DNA of 64,000 nucleotides from CAYRGQ01 sp964423925 (GCA_964423925.1 CAYRGQ010000012.1:4954-68953), one strand, 5' to 3'; positions 27,398-35,997 are shown, counted from the first letter of the stretch. Made by a program: numbers and translations. The notes: a model not told the origin generated them from the letters alone.

Positions 27398-27405
27398 CAA
27401 AGTTA
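27398..27405 (-). promoter_or_regulatory. -7 element for the RNA methyltransferase gene
   Basis: TAACTTTG on the minus strand lies 10 nt upstream of the ATG at 27387 and implies a leader of only a few nucleotides. Confidence 0.55.
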
Positions 27406-27459
27406 GTCATTATTGTCGGCTAAAAAGTGTAGTTTTACGGTTTAATAAATTAGTTAAAC

Positions 27460-27855
27460 ATGGAAATACGAGGTAAAGTTCACGAGATAGGTGAGGTGCA
27501 GCAGGTCACGGACACATTCAAGAAAAGAGACCTAATTGTTGAGTACGCGGAGAATCCGCAGTTCGTCGAGTATATCGCTTTTGAAGCGACACAGGACCGT
27601 ACGGCAATATTCGATAACTTGAGCGTAGGCGATGAAGTGGAAGTTTCCTTCAACCTTCGTGGCCGCCCATGGACCAACCGGGAAGGCGTAACTAAATACT
27701 TCAACTCCTTGGTGGCGTGGCGCGTCAACAAAGTGGTCACCACACCAGTAACGGCGCCTCCTCCGGGTGGACCAGGCGTGCAGCACCAAACGCCGCCGCC
27801 GCCAACGGTCGATATCTCATCTGATGATGGCAAGGACGACGATCTGCCATTCTAA
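27460..27855 (+). CDS. DUF3127 OB-fold protein with an SSB-like acidic tip
   Basis: The protein is 131 aa. Residues 1-95 form the DUF3127 domain (MEIRGKVHEIGEVQQVTDTF at the start and SLVAWRVNKV at the end), predicted to be an OB fold that could bind nucleic acid. A flexible Pro/Gly/Thr linker follows, and the last ten residues are DDGKDDDLPF. Single-stranded-DNA-binding proteins have the same layout: OB domain, disordered linker and an acidic tip ending in Pro-Phe, to which repair and replication proteins bind. Whether this protein binds ssDNA is not shown. An intrinsic terminator follows. Confidence 0.88.
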   Translation: MEIRGKVHEIGEVQQVTDTFKKRDLIVEYAENPQFVEYIAFEATQDRTAIFDNLSVGDEVEVSFNLRGRPWTNREGVTKYFNSLVAWRVNKVVTTPVTAPPPGGPGVQHQTPPPPTVDISSDDGKDDDLPF

Positions 27856-27891
27856 TCGAGAAGCCAACTAGTTTTTTGCGATGTAATTTGG

Positions 27892-27922
27892 GTTGCCTCA
27901 AGAGATTGGGGCAACTTTTTTT
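27892..27922 (+). terminator. intrinsic terminator after the DUF3127 gene
   Basis: An 8-bp stem (27892-27899 with 27908-27915, one T-G pair), an 8-nt loop and seven T residues lie 36 nt after the stop. Confidence 0.85.
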
Positions 27923-27986
27923 GCCCTACTGCGTCTGCTTGAAGTGTACACGATGGACGTCGCCGGAAGGAATCAAGAGCGTTAAT

Positions 27987-28520
27987 CTATTCCCACCGTT
28001 TCTTGGGAACGCAGGTAATCACTTCGGTACGTCGGATGTGAATGGGACGCTGGTCAAAACGGTTTTCCAGCGTAATGGAATCCGGGGACCACGCTAAGAT
28101 TTTATACCGGGGTAGGAATTGGCCGGAGCGGTGGCACCCACTTATTTTTTGTCGCCAGTTTTCACGCGTGTACAACCCGTCTACTAACAAGCTATCTCCC
28201 CGGACCACGTATACGCCTTTGGCGTATTCAGTCCATTCGCCGTCTTGGTAGCAACTGTCGGTAGACCGCACGACATTAGACGTCGTGTGCATCGTCACGT
28301 AAATGGAATCGCAGGTAAATTTAAATTCATGGCGGGTATATTCCAGCAACTGGTCCTGCATGGGAATGGCGTCCTGTACCCAAATGCCCTGTAGGCGCTG
28401 GTCGCCTTCGTGTTGCATGTCGGAATGGCGTTGGCAGGCCGAGATTACGCATAGCGCGCCGACTGCCCACAGCAGTCGGCGCACGATACGTATGCGATTA
28501 GTTGGCAAGTTTTTTTTCAC
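27987..28520 (-). CDS. small lipoprotein, translationally coupled to fumC
   Basis: The protein is 177 aa if it begins at the GTG at 28520, which overlaps the fumC stop by one base (TAGTG). This start gives a positively charged n-region, a hydrophobic core and the lipobox VISAC. The mature part has short beta-rich segments (GIWVQDAIPMQDQLLEYTRH, KFTCDSIYVTMHTTS) that resemble lipocalin-type stress or copper-resistance lipoproteins, but I cannot assign a family. The one-base overlap makes its expression depend on fumC translation. Confidence 0.75.
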   Translation of the reverse strand: MKKNLPTNRIRIVRRLLWAVGALCVISACQRHSDMQHEGDQRLQGIWVQDAIPMQDQLLEYTRHEFKFTCDSIYVTMHTTSNVVRSTDSCYQDGEWTEYAKGVYVVRGDSLLVDGLYTRENWRQKISGCHRSGQFLPRYKILAWSPDSITLENRFDQRPIHIRRTEVITCVPKKRWE

Positions 28521-29917
28521 TATTTCAGTCCGCCTATCATGTCTTCGGGGCGTACCCACTCATCAAACTGCTCGTTGGTTAACAAACCGAGTTCCAGTGC
28601 GGCCTCGCGCAGCGACTTGTTTTCCTTATGCGCCTTTTTGGCGATTTTAGCGGCGTTTTCGTAGCCAATATGTGGATTGAGCGCCGTTACCAGCATCAAG
28701 GAGTTTTCCAGGTGCTTCTTTATGCCATCGCGGTTGGGTTCGATGCCAACGGCACAGTGGTCATTAAACGATACGCAGGCGTCTCCGATGAGGCGGGCGG
28801 ATTGTAGGAAGTTGGCAGCCATTACCGGCTTGAACACATTCAGCTCGTAATGACCGTTGGCACCGCCAAAGGAAATCGTCACGTCGTTGCCCAGCACTTG
28901 GGCGGCAACCATGGTCAGCGCTTCGCACTGCGTCGGGTTCACTTTACCCGGCATGATTGACGACCCCGGTTCATTTTCGGGAATCAGGATCTCCCCGATG
29001 CCAGACCGTGGTCCAGACGCTAGCATGCGGATGTCGTTGGCGATTTTGTGCAGGGCGACAGCCAATTGCTTCAGCGCTCCGTGGCTTTCGACGATGGCGT
29101 CGTGGGCAGCTAGGGCTTCAAACTTGTTGGGCGCCGTGCGGAAAGGTAGGCCTGTAAATGTTGCGATGTATTTGGCCACATTCTCTGCATAGCCTTTGGG
29201 TGTATTAATGCCGGTGCCTACAGCCGTTCCTCCCAACGCCAGTTCGGATAAATGATCCAATGTGTTGCGCAGGGCTTTCAGGCCGTAATTCAGTTGGGCT
29301 ACGTAGCCAGAGAACTCCTGTCCCAGGGTCAGGGGCGTGGCGTCCATCAGATGCGTGCGTCCAATCTTAACGATGTCAGCGAAGGCATCCGATTTGGCTT
29401 GCAGCGTATCGCGCAATTTTTCAACGCCTGGGATCGTGATCTCTACCAGCATTCTGTAGGCTGCGATATGCATCGCGGTCGGGTAGGTGTCGTTGGAGGA
29501 TTGCGACTTGTTGACATCGTCGTTGGGGTGGATGAATGTTTTGCCCTCGCCCAGTTTGTTTCCTTGCAACACATGCGCACGGTTGGCCACCACTTCGTTG
29601 ACATTCATGTTGGATTGCGTGCCGGAGCCGGTTTGCCAGATGACGAGGGGGAATTCATTCGCCAGTTGTCCAGCGAGGATTTCATCACACACTTGCGCGA
29701 TGAGATCGCGTTTCTCCGCCGGTAAAATGCCTGCATCCGCATTGGTATATGCGGCGGCCTTTTTCAGGTAGGCAAACGCTTCGATAATTTCTTTCGGCAT
29801 GGACGCGGGCGCACCAATTTTAAAATTGTTGCGTGAGCGCTCGGTTTGCGCTCCCCAATATTTTTCGGCCGGTACGCGTACCTCGCCCATGGTATCGTGT
29901 TCGATTCTATATGACAT
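28520..29917 (-). CDS. fumC: class II fumarate hydratase
   Basis: The protein is 465 aa, full length. Superfamily motifs are SSNDTYPTAMHIAA (substrate site), GRTHLMDATPLTLGQE (catalytic His region) and GSSIMPGKVNPTQCE (flexible SS loop with the catalytic Ser). VGTGINTPKGY and KIANDIRMLASGPRSG are typical of FumC, not argininosuccinate lyase or aspartase. It interconverts fumarate and malate in the TCA cycle without an Fe-S cluster. A consensus promoter lies just upstream. Confidence 0.97.
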   Translation of the reverse strand: MSYRIEHDTMGEVRVPAEKYWGAQTERSRNNFKIGAPASMPKEIIEAFAYLKKAAAYTNADAGILPAEKRDLIAQVCDEILAGQLANEFPLVIWQTGSGTQSNMNVNEVVANRAHVLQGNKLGEGKTFIHPNDDVNKSQSSNDTYPTAMHIAAYRMLVEITIPGVEKLRDTLQAKSDAFADIVKIGRTHLMDATPLTLGQEFSGYVAQLNYGLKALRNTLDHLSELALGGTAVGTGINTPKGYAENVAKYIATFTGLPFRTAPNKFEALAAHDAIVESHGALKQLAVALHKIANDIRMLASGPRSGIGEILIPENEPGSSIMPGKVNPTQCEALTMVAAQVLGNDVTISFGGANGHYELNVFKPVMAANFLQSARLIGDACVSFNDHCAVGIEPNRDGIKKHLENSLMLVTALNPHIGYENAAKIAKKAHKENKSLREAALELGLLTNEQFDEWVRPEDMIGGLK

Positions 29918-29943
29918 GGAATTGCTGTTTTGATTCTATCTCG

Positions 29944-29974
29944 CAAACTTACCGAACTTGCGCTTTGTACGCAA
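29944..29974 (-). promoter_or_regulatory. consensus promoter of fumC
   Basis: On the minus strand, TTG (29972-29974), a 20-nt spacer and TAAGTTTG (29944-29951) match the phylum consensus. The leader would be about 20 nt. Confidence 0.7.
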
Positions 29975-30072
29975 GTTTTCGGCGGGATCGCTCCAAGGGC
30001 AGGTAATTCGCCGGGGGACCCTTTGAGTAGGCAATCTTGTTGCCAAACGCGCCACTTCGGACCTGACGAAAA

Positions 30073-30855
30073 TTAGATTTTACCAGCGAACACGAAGGTG
30101 GCGGGCCCTTCTAAATAGACATTCGTAAAGACATTGCCTTCTCGACGAAAACTAATCGTCAAATGTCCGCCGCGTACCCGGATAGGCATTTGCAAGTCCC
30201 CTTCAAAGCCTTGGTGAGCGGCCATCGCCATGGCCACCGCAGTCGCGCCCGTTCCGCATGCAAACGTTTCGTCCTCTACGCCACGTTCGTACGTACGGAC
30301 AAAATATCCGGCCCCCTCCCGCTCGACAAAGTTGACGTTGATTCCTTCGGTACGATAGGCTTCGCTATTGCGTATCGCCGCCCCATCTTCATATACGGGA
30401 AAATCAGCAAGCCCCTCGACCAGTTGTACATAGTGGGGCGAGCCGGTATTCAACACATAAGCCTCTCCATCACGAGCGATTGCATCTACGTCGACCATCT
30501 GCAGACTCACCCAGTTCCCTGCGGGGTTGATAGTGGCAAAGTGTTTGCCGTCAACTGCCAAAAAGGCGGCTTTGTCAGTGATTAGGTCCAGATGCTGCGC
30601 AAACGCGACCATGCATCGTCCGCCGTTACCGCACATGGATCCCTCACGCCCGTCGGCATTGTAATAAATCATTCGGAAGTCGTAATCGGGATGATTTTGC
30701 AACAGCATCAGTCCATCCGCTCCGATGCCGTAGCGTCGGTCACACAGGCGCTTGACCAAGGCTTCGTCTGACGTGTCAAAACCGCCCATACGGTCATCTA
30801 TGACGATAAAATCATTGCCTGCGCCTTGATATTTGTGAAAGGTGATGGATGCCAT
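30073..30855 (-). CDS. dapF: diaminopimelate epimerase
   Basis: The protein is 260 aa. The two catalytic cysteines are in GSMCGNGGRCM (first) and ETFACGTGATAVA (second). YQGAGNDFIVID at the N-terminus and RTYERGVEDE complete the family signature. It converts LL- to meso-diaminopimelate for lysine and peptidoglycan synthesis. dapB of the same pathway lies elsewhere in the window (57297-58037). Confidence 0.97.
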   Translation of the reverse strand: MASITFHKYQGAGNDFIVIDDRMGGFDTSDEALVKRLCDRRYGIGADGLMLLQNHPDYDFRMIYYNADGREGSMCGNGGRCMVAFAQHLDLITDKAAFLAVDGKHFATINPAGNWVSLQMVDVDAIARDGEAYVLNTGSPHYVQLVEGLADFPVYEDGAAIRNSEAYRTEGINVNFVEREGAGYFVRTYERGVEDETFACGTGATAVAMAMAAHQGFEGDLQMPIRVRGGHLTISFRREGNVFTNVYLEGPATFVFAGKI

Positions 30856-30874
30856 GGTGTCAACGTGTGAGATG

Positions 30875-30882
30875 CAAAGTTA
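30875..30882 (-). promoter_or_regulatory. -7 element of the dapF promoter
   Basis: TAACTTTG on the minus strand, 19 nt upstream of the ATG at 30855. Confidence 0.55.
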
Positions 30883-31007
30883 CGCATATGCCCGCAAACC
30901 GCCGCAGCGCGTGGAACAAAATCGAAAAATGCCGTTTAGACGCTGTCTTTAACATTATTTAACAGAAAACAGGCGGCTTCCGAGTGTTAAAAGTCGATTA
31001 ATGGTAT

Positions 31008-31015
31008 TACATTTG
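31008..31015 (+). promoter_or_regulatory. -7 element of the degP promoter
   Basis: TACATTTG matches TAnnTTTG and predicts a leader of about 65 nt before the ATG at 31085. No good -33 box is seen, so it might need an activator or another sigma factor. Confidence 0.55.
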
Positions 31016-31084
31016 GAGAACCTAAATAACGGTAAATCGGCTACGTACAGGGCCGAATCAGTTTAAGCAGATAACAAAAGGTAT

Positions 31085-32656
31085 ATGATGAAAAAATTTG
31101 GATTAACTTTATTAGTTGCCGCACTCGGAGGTGTGGTGGCCGTAGGGGGCTACAAGCTGTTTGAGAACAAGCAACTTCAGAAGATGTCTTTCGAAGAACG
31201 TCAGGAATTATATTTCGCAAATAACCCAATGAGTGAAATCACGTCCTCAACGGGCAATCCGGATTTCACGCAGGCCGCTGCAGTAGTCGCGCCCGCCGTG
31301 GTTCACATCCAAACGACTTATCCCGCACGGCGGGCGCAGAGGGGCTCCGGAGGCGCGCCTTTCGACCTGTTTGAGGAGTTTTTCGGTATGCCACGCCAGC
31401 AGAGTCCGCGTCAGGTTCAGCCACAGCAGGCATCGGGCTCCGGAGTCATTATCTCACAAGATGGATATATCGTGACCAATAACCACGTGGTGGAAGGAGC
31501 CGACAAAATCGAAGTGAAGCTTACCGACCGACGTGTGCTGGAAGCCAAGATTATCGGCCGCGATCCGGACACGGACCTGGCTTTGATCAAAATCAACGAA
31601 GATGGCCTGCCCTTTGCGCGGCTTGGCAACTCCGACGACGTACGCATCGGCGAGTGGGTGTTGGCTGTAGGGTACCCGTTGGGTCTAGAGTCTACAGTAA
31701 CAGCAGGTATTGTCAGCGCTACGGGACGTTCAACAGGAATTATCCGTCGTGAGCAGTTTGAGCGTGAGATGCAACAGCGCGGCTATCGCCAGCCGCAAAG
31801 CCCCGAAGAGCAATTTATCAGCACCGCGGTAGAATCGTTTATCCAAACGGATGCGGTTATTAATCGCGGCAACTCAGGCGGTGCTTTGGTGAATGCCCGC
31901 GGCGAATTAATCGGTATCAACTCCAACATTGCATCTCCCACAGGCTACTACGCTGGATACGGTTTCGCGGTTCCCGTGAACATCGTGAAGAAGATTTCCG
32001 ATGACTTTGTCAAGTTCGGGACGGTGAAGCGTGGGTTAATCGGTATTACGTTCCAGGAGCTGTCACCTACCGTAGCCAAGGAGTTGGAGATCAAGGAAAC
32101 TACAGGCTTGCTCATTAATAATGTGTCTCCCGGTGGAGGCGCTGAAGAAGCCGGGCTGAAAGAAGGTGACGTCATTACGAAGATGGATGGCGTGAATATC
32201 GTCTCGTCCACGCAATTGCAAGAACGCGTTTACCTGCTTCGCCCCGGCGACAAGGTGAAACTCACTTATAAGCGTGATGGACGCGAGCGCGAAGCTACGG
32301 TGACCCTGAAGGAAGAGACCCGTTCGTCGGGCGCGGCAGATGCCGAAGAGACCAAGCGTAGTGCATCCGAAATTTACAATAAGCTTGGTGCAGGGTTTGT
32401 GCCTGCTTCAGATGAGCGCAAGAAAGAGCTGGGCATATCGTCTGGCGTGGTGGTTAGCCAGGTGCACCGCGGCGGCTGGTTTGACTACAACGGCATACAG
32501 CGTGGTACGGTCGTGACGCACATCAACGATATGCCGGTCAACAACATCGACGATATCGAAGCAGCTTTGGGCAAATCGACCCGGAATGTGATTAAAGTGA
32601 CCAGCGTGCCGCAACGCGGTTCGGTACGGGAGCAGTCCGGCCCGATTGATTTCTAA
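31085..32656 (+). CDS. degP: HtrA/Do-family periplasmic serine protease
   Basis: The protein is 523 aa; an ATG three bases later is an equal start. An N-terminal hydrophobic helix (LTLLVAALGGVVAVGGYKLF) acts as signal or anchor. The trypsin-like triad is His in TNNHVVEGAD, Asp in DPDTDLALIKI and Ser in NRGNSGGALVN. Two PDZ domains follow (ITFQELSPTVAKELEI onwards, and SGVVVSQVHRGGWFDYNGIQ). It degrades or refolds damaged envelope proteins. The gene is monocistronic, with its own promoter and a strong terminator. Confidence 0.95.
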   Translation: MMKKFGLTLLVAALGGVVAVGGYKLFENKQLQKMSFEERQELYFANNPMSEITSSTGNPDFTQAAAVVAPAVVHIQTTYPARRAQRGSGGAPFDLFEEFFGMPRQQSPRQVQPQQASGSGVIISQDGYIVTNNHVVEGADKIEVKLTDRRVLEAKIIGRDPDTDLALIKINEDGLPFARLGNSDDVRIGEWVLAVGYPLGLESTVTAGIVSATGRSTGIIRREQFEREMQQRGYRQPQSPEEQFISTAVESFIQTDAVINRGNSGGALVNARGELIGINSNIASPTGYYAGYGFAVPVNIVKKISDDFVKFGTVKRGLIGITFQELSPTVAKELEIKETTGLLINNVSPGGGAEEAGLKEGDVITKMDGVNIVSSTQLQERVYLLRPGDKVKLTYKRDGREREATVTLKEETRSSGAADAEETKRSASEIYNKLGAGFVPASDERKKELGISSGVVVSQVHRGGWFDYNGIQRGTVVTHINDMPVNNIDDIEAALGKSTRNVIKVTSVPQRGSVREQSGPIDF

Positions 32657-32675
32657 TCGATAAGACGCAGCACAA

Positions 32676-32708
32676 AAAAAGCGATTCGGCTAAACCGAAT
32701 CGCTTTTT
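32676..32708. terminator. bidirectional intrinsic terminator, degP / bacilliredoxin
   Basis: A 9-bp GC-containing stem (32681-32689 with 32695-32703) is extended by A5/T5 and has a 5-nt loop. With A residues before and T residues after, it can stop transcription from both sides of this convergent pair. Confidence 0.9.
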
Positions 32709-32773
32709 GTTTTTAATGAGGTGTTCGTTTTCGCAGTCCGCTCTTTGCGTTGTCACAAGGCGCGGGCGCGCAA

Positions 32774-33184
32774 CTAGCAGTGCTCGTTGAAGGCGGAGAT
32801 GAGGTTGTCCGCGATGAGCTGGGCAGGCCGTCCTTCGATGTGGTGGCGCTCGATCATGTGCACAAGCTTACCATCCTTAAATAACGCCATGGCGGGGGAG
32901 GACGGTGGGTAGGGCAACATGTATTCGCGGGCTTTGTCGACAGCGTCGCGCTCCATGCCCGCAAAGACGGTAACCAGCTTGGACGGGCGTTTTTCGTTTT
33001 CGATGGCAGCCCGTGCAGCAGGCCGTGCATTGGCGGCGGCACAGCCGCAGACCGAATTGACCACGACAAATACGGTTCCTTCACTAGGAATGGTCTTTTC
33101 AACGTCTTCTGGTGTTTTTAATTCCTCGAAACCTACGGCCGTCAATTCCTTGCGCATAGGCTCGACCAAATATTCTGGATACAT
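32774..33184 (-). CDS. BrxA/BrxB-family bacilliredoxin
   Basis: The protein is 136 aa. It has a thioredoxin-like fold with the redox motif Cys-Gly-Cys in NSVCGCAAANARPAA near residue 55, the signature of YphP/YqiW bacilliredoxins. In Firmicutes these remove bacillithiol from oxidised proteins. Whether this organism makes bacillithiol cannot be seen here, so the thiol partner is open. It has a consensus promoter and is transcribed alone. Confidence 0.93.
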   Translation of the reverse strand: MYPEYLVEPMRKELTAVGFEELKTPEDVEKTIPSEGTVFVVVNSVCGCAAANARPAARAAIENEKRPSKLVTVFAGMERDAVDKAREYMLPYPPSSPAMALFKDGKLVHMIERHHIEGRPAQLIADNLISAFNEHC

Positions 33185-33230
33185 AATGGTACGTGTTTAA
33201 TATGTTCGAAATTTTTGTTAATTAACGTCA

Positions 33231-33262
33231 CAAATATACACCACCCTGCTTGGGTAAACAAA
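33231..33262 (-). promoter_or_regulatory. consensus promoter of the bacilliredoxin gene
   Basis: On the minus strand, TTTG (33259-33262), a 20-nt spacer and TATATTTG (33231-33238) form a full match to the phylum consensus. Confidence 0.75.
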
Positions 33263-33309
33263 TAGCCTAGTTCACCTGAGTGTCAAGATTCTGCCGGCAC
33301 GTAGTGCCA

Positions 33310-33341
33310 TTTGGCATTACCGTCTGAATGTGGTAATTTTG
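33310..33341 (+). promoter_or_regulatory. consensus promoter of ahcY
   Basis: TTTG (33310-33313), a 20-nt spacer and TAATTTTG (33334-33341) match the consensus. The leader would be about 20 nt to the ATG at 33365. A TTG start at 33311 would lie inside the -33 box and can be excluded. Confidence 0.75.
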
Positions 33342-33364
33342 CATCTCATTTAAAATTATATCGC

Positions 33365-34681
33365 ATGTCTTCATTGGAAACCACCTACGTACCCTATAAA
33401 GTTAAAGACATTAGTTTGGCCGATTGGGGCCGCAAAGAAATCGAACTGGCCGAGGCGGAGATGCCTGGGCTGATGAGCCTGCGCGAAGAATTTGGAGCGA
33501 GTAAGCCGTTGGCGGGCGCCCGGATTGCTGGCTGTCTGCACATGACGATCCAAACAGCCGTCCTGATCGAGACCCTGATCGAACTGGGTGCGGAAGTAAG
33601 CTGGTCGTCCTGCAACATATTTTCTACCCAAGACCATGCCGCTGCAGCCATTGCTGCGGCAGGTATTCCCGTGTACGCATGGAAAGGCATGACCGAGGAA
33701 GAGTTTAACTGGTGTATCGAGCAAACCTTGTTTTTTGGCGAGGATCGCAAGCCACTCAACCTAATTCTGGATGATGGGGGCGATTTGACCAATATGGTGT
33801 TTGACAAATACCCCGAGCTGATTAGCGGCATCAAAGGCCTCTCCGAAGAGACTACGACGGGTGTGCATCGTCTTTACGAGCGCATGAAAAATGGAACGCT
33901 TCACCTCCCGGCCATCAACGTGAACGACTCAGTCACCAAATCCAAGTTTGACAACAAATATGGCTGCCGCGAATCGTTGGTAGACGCCATCCGGCGCGCC
34001 ACCGACCTGATGCTTGCGGGCAAAGTAGCGGTTGTAGCGGGATACGGGGATGTGGGCAAAGGGTCGGCTGAATCCCTGCGCAGTGCGGGCGTTCGCGTCA
34101 TCGTTACGGAAATAGACCCCATTTGCGCATTGCAAGCGGCGATGGAAGGCTACGAAGTCAAGAAATTCGCTACGGCAGTGAAGGAAGCAGACATCGTGGT
34201 GACCACGACGGGCAATCGCGACATCGTGCGCGCCGAGCACTTCAAAACCATGAAAGATAAGGCCGTAGTTTGCAACATTGGGCACTTTGACAACGAGATT
34301 GACGTCGCTTGGCTTAATACCGAGTACGGGCATACGAAAGTCGAAATCAAACCCCAGGTAGACAAATACACGATCGACGGGAAGGATATCATCCTGTTGG
34401 CCGAAGGCCGACTGGTTAACTTGGGATGCGCTACCGGCCACCCTTCATTTGTGATGAGTAATTCATTCACGAACCAGACGTTGGCACAAATCGAGCTTTG
34501 GACCAATACGCACAAGTACGAAAATAAGGTGTACACACTGCCCAAGCATTTGGATGAGAAAGTAGCTCGTCTGCACTTGGCGAAGATAGGCGTGGAGCTG
34601 GACGTATTGGAGCCGCACCAAGCCGAGTATATCGGCGTGTCTATCGACGGGCCCTACAAGCCAGAGCATTACCGTTACTAA
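33365..34681 (+). CDS. ahcY: adenosylhomocysteinase (S-adenosyl-L-homocysteine hydrolase)
   Basis: The protein is 438 aa from the ATG at 33365. Family signatures are SCNIFSTQDHAAAAIA, the NAD-binding GYGDVGKGSAESLR, and the catalytic NDSVTKSKFDNKYG. The C-terminus YKPEHYRY carries the conserved Lys and Tyr that complete the NAD site of the neighbouring subunit. It splits S-adenosylhomocysteine to adenosine and homocysteine, which relieves inhibition of methyltransferases. It is monocistronic, with its own promoter and terminator. Confidence 0.97.
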   Translation: MSSLETTYVPYKVKDISLADWGRKEIELAEAEMPGLMSLREEFGASKPLAGARIAGCLHMTIQTAVLIETLIELGAEVSWSSCNIFSTQDHAAAAIAAAGIPVYAWKGMTEEEFNWCIEQTLFFGEDRKPLNLILDDGGDLTNMVFDKYPELISGIKGLSEETTTGVHRLYERMKNGTLHLPAINVNDSVTKSKFDNKYGCRESLVDAIRRATDLMLAGKVAVVAGYGDVGKGSAESLRSAGVRVIVTEIDPICALQAAMEGYEVKKFATAVKEADIVVTTTGNRDIVRAEHFKTMKDKAVVCNIGHFDNEIDVAWLNTEYGHTKVEIKPQVDKYTIDGKDIILLAEGRLVNLGCATGHPSFVMSNSFTNQTLAQIELWTNTHKYENKVYTLPKHLDEKVARLHLAKIGVELDVLEPHQAEYIGVSIDGPYKPEHYRY

Positions 34682-34704
34682 AGATAAGGGTGTATGGATA
34701 AGAA

Positions 34705-34740
34705 AGACGGAAGGCAGCGTGTGCTTTCCGTCTTTTCTTT
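34705..34740 (+). terminator. intrinsic terminator of ahcY
   Basis: An 8-bp stem (34705-34712 with 34726-34733), a 13-nt loop and a T-rich tail lie 24 nt after the stop. Confidence 0.75.
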
Positions 34741-34765
34741 TTTAGTCTCGGCTAGTTCTATCTTT

Positions 34766-35308
34766 TTATTTCCTTTGTGAGGCGAAGAAGGCTTCGACGG
34801 CTGTTAGTCCGTTTTTAAACCGGTCCTCCCCAATACCGGAGACTACCGTGTACGATGCACGGAGGGCATTCAACTCCCGATGCCAGACCGCCAGGAAGTG
34901 CTCCCGTAGATCGGGGAAGTCGCGCAGCGGATCATCTTCCCACGGCAAATCGATATCCATCAGCAAGTAATGGTCGTAGGGATGGGCATTCAGTTCGGTT
35001 AGCACCGGCTCGGGCGTATGACCAAACAAGTGGTCCGACCAGACTTTGATGGTGAGGAAGGTCGTGTCACAAAAAAGAATCCCGTGTCGTGCCAGGGGTG
35101 CCACGCTGCGCTCCAAGGCCAATTGCCCATAAAACATGTTCATTTCATCCTGCAGGGTGTACTGCCGGTTGAGGTTGCGGCAATACTCCCGCGCATATTC
35201 GGGGACGCACACGGTATCGTAGTGCCGTGCCAGCCGCTCGGATACCCACGATTTTCCGGTTGATTCCGGCCCGACCACCGCGATTTTGATTAGCTTGCGT
35301 TCTTCCAT
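34766..35308 (-). CDS. NadR-like nicotinamide-riboside kinase / P-loop ATPase
   Basis: The protein is 180 aa from the ATG at 35308. Walker A is VVGPESTGKSWVSERL, followed by VPEYAREYCRNL and FCDTTFLTIKVWSDHLFG, all typical of the C-terminal kinase domain of NadR. The adenylyltransferase and repressor domains of full NadR are absent. It overlaps the 3' end of pnuC by 19 nt. The likely role is to phosphorylate nicotinamide riboside as PnuC imports it, trapping it for NAD synthesis. The substrate is inferred from the pairing. Confidence 0.87.
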   Translation of the reverse strand: MEERKLIKIAVVGPESTGKSWVSERLARHYDTVCVPEYAREYCRNLNRQYTLQDEMNMFYGQLALERSVAPLARHGILFCDTTFLTIKVWSDHLFGHTPEPVLTELNAHPYDHYLLMDIDLPWEDDPLRDFPDLREHFLAVWHRELNALRASYTVVSGIGEDRFKNGLTAVEAFFASQRK

Positions 35309-35895
35309 GTTCGTCTCCAGTCTAAGTAACCCATAATGGCAATCACCGTGAATGCCCCGTAGAGCAATGCTGTCAGCCAAAAGCCTTTGTAGATATACAA
35401 CGGGATGTAGCAGATGTCCACGATGATCCATATCACCCAGTTTTGCAAAACCTTGCGCGTCATTAAGAATTGGGCCACGAAGCTCATTGCCGTGCAGAAT
35501 CCATCAATATAGGGGACATCGGTATCGGTATAGGTGCCCAAAAACCAGCCCATCACACCTGAGAGCACCGCCACCGCTGCTGCAGTGGCGAACAGCTCGG
35601 GCGCGGAAAAGGAAACGATCGGTTTTTTATCCGCTTCCTGCCTCCGCTTGGTCCAGTAATACCATCCATATATGGCTGTACCGAAAAAGTACACCTGCAA
35701 TACGGCGTTGCCATACAGCTTGCTTTGGTAAAATAAGATGGCGTACGCCGCCACACTAATGATGCTAATCGGCCAATTGAGGATATGTTGCCTCGCGGCT
35801 AAGTACACGCAGAGAAACCCTGTGACTGTGCCTAGCCACTCGAGAGCCGTTGTTTGCTGGAATTGATCCGCGAGGATTTGGAAAATGTCAGCCAC
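35290..35895 (-). CDS. pnuC: PnuC-family nicotinamide riboside transporter
   Basis: The protein is 201 aa, starting at a GTG at 35895 (VADIFQILADQF, read as Met). About seven hydrophobic helices are visible, such as WLGTVTGFLCVYLAA, ISIISVAAYAILFY and LFATAAAVAVLSGVMGWF. The WxxW-type substrate motif is seen in YGWYYWTKRR, and IWIIVDICYIPLYIYKG is conserved in Pnu proteins. Pnu family members carry nicotinamide riboside, riboflavin or thiamine; the overlapping kinase favours nicotinamide riboside. No TPP or FMN riboswitch is visible upstream. Confidence 0.9.
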   Translation of the reverse strand: MADIFQILADQFQQTTALEWLGTVTGFLCVYLAARQHILNWPISIISVAAYAILFYQSKLYGNAVLQVYFFGTAIYGWYYWTKRRQEADKKPIVSFSAPELFATAAAVAVLSGVMGWFLGTYTDTDVPYIDGFCTAMSFVAQFLMTRKVLQNWVIWIIVDICYIPLYIYKGFWLTALLYGAFTVIAIMGYLDWRRTWKNAS

Positions 35896-35925
35896 AGTGC
35901 AGCGTAATGTCGATGGTGTGTTAAC

Positions 35926-35960
35926 AAAAAACTGCCCGAGCTAAGGGCATAGCTCGGGCA
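35926..35960 (-). terminator. intrinsic terminator of the 36 kb barrel-protein gene
   Basis: A perfect 11-bp stem (35933-35943 with 35950-35960), a 6-nt loop and, on the minus strand, a run of six T residues. It separates this gene from pnuC on the same strand. Confidence 0.9.
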
Positions 35961-35997
35961 ATTTAAGTGAAATTTTATTAAGTCCGTTTATTTAATG

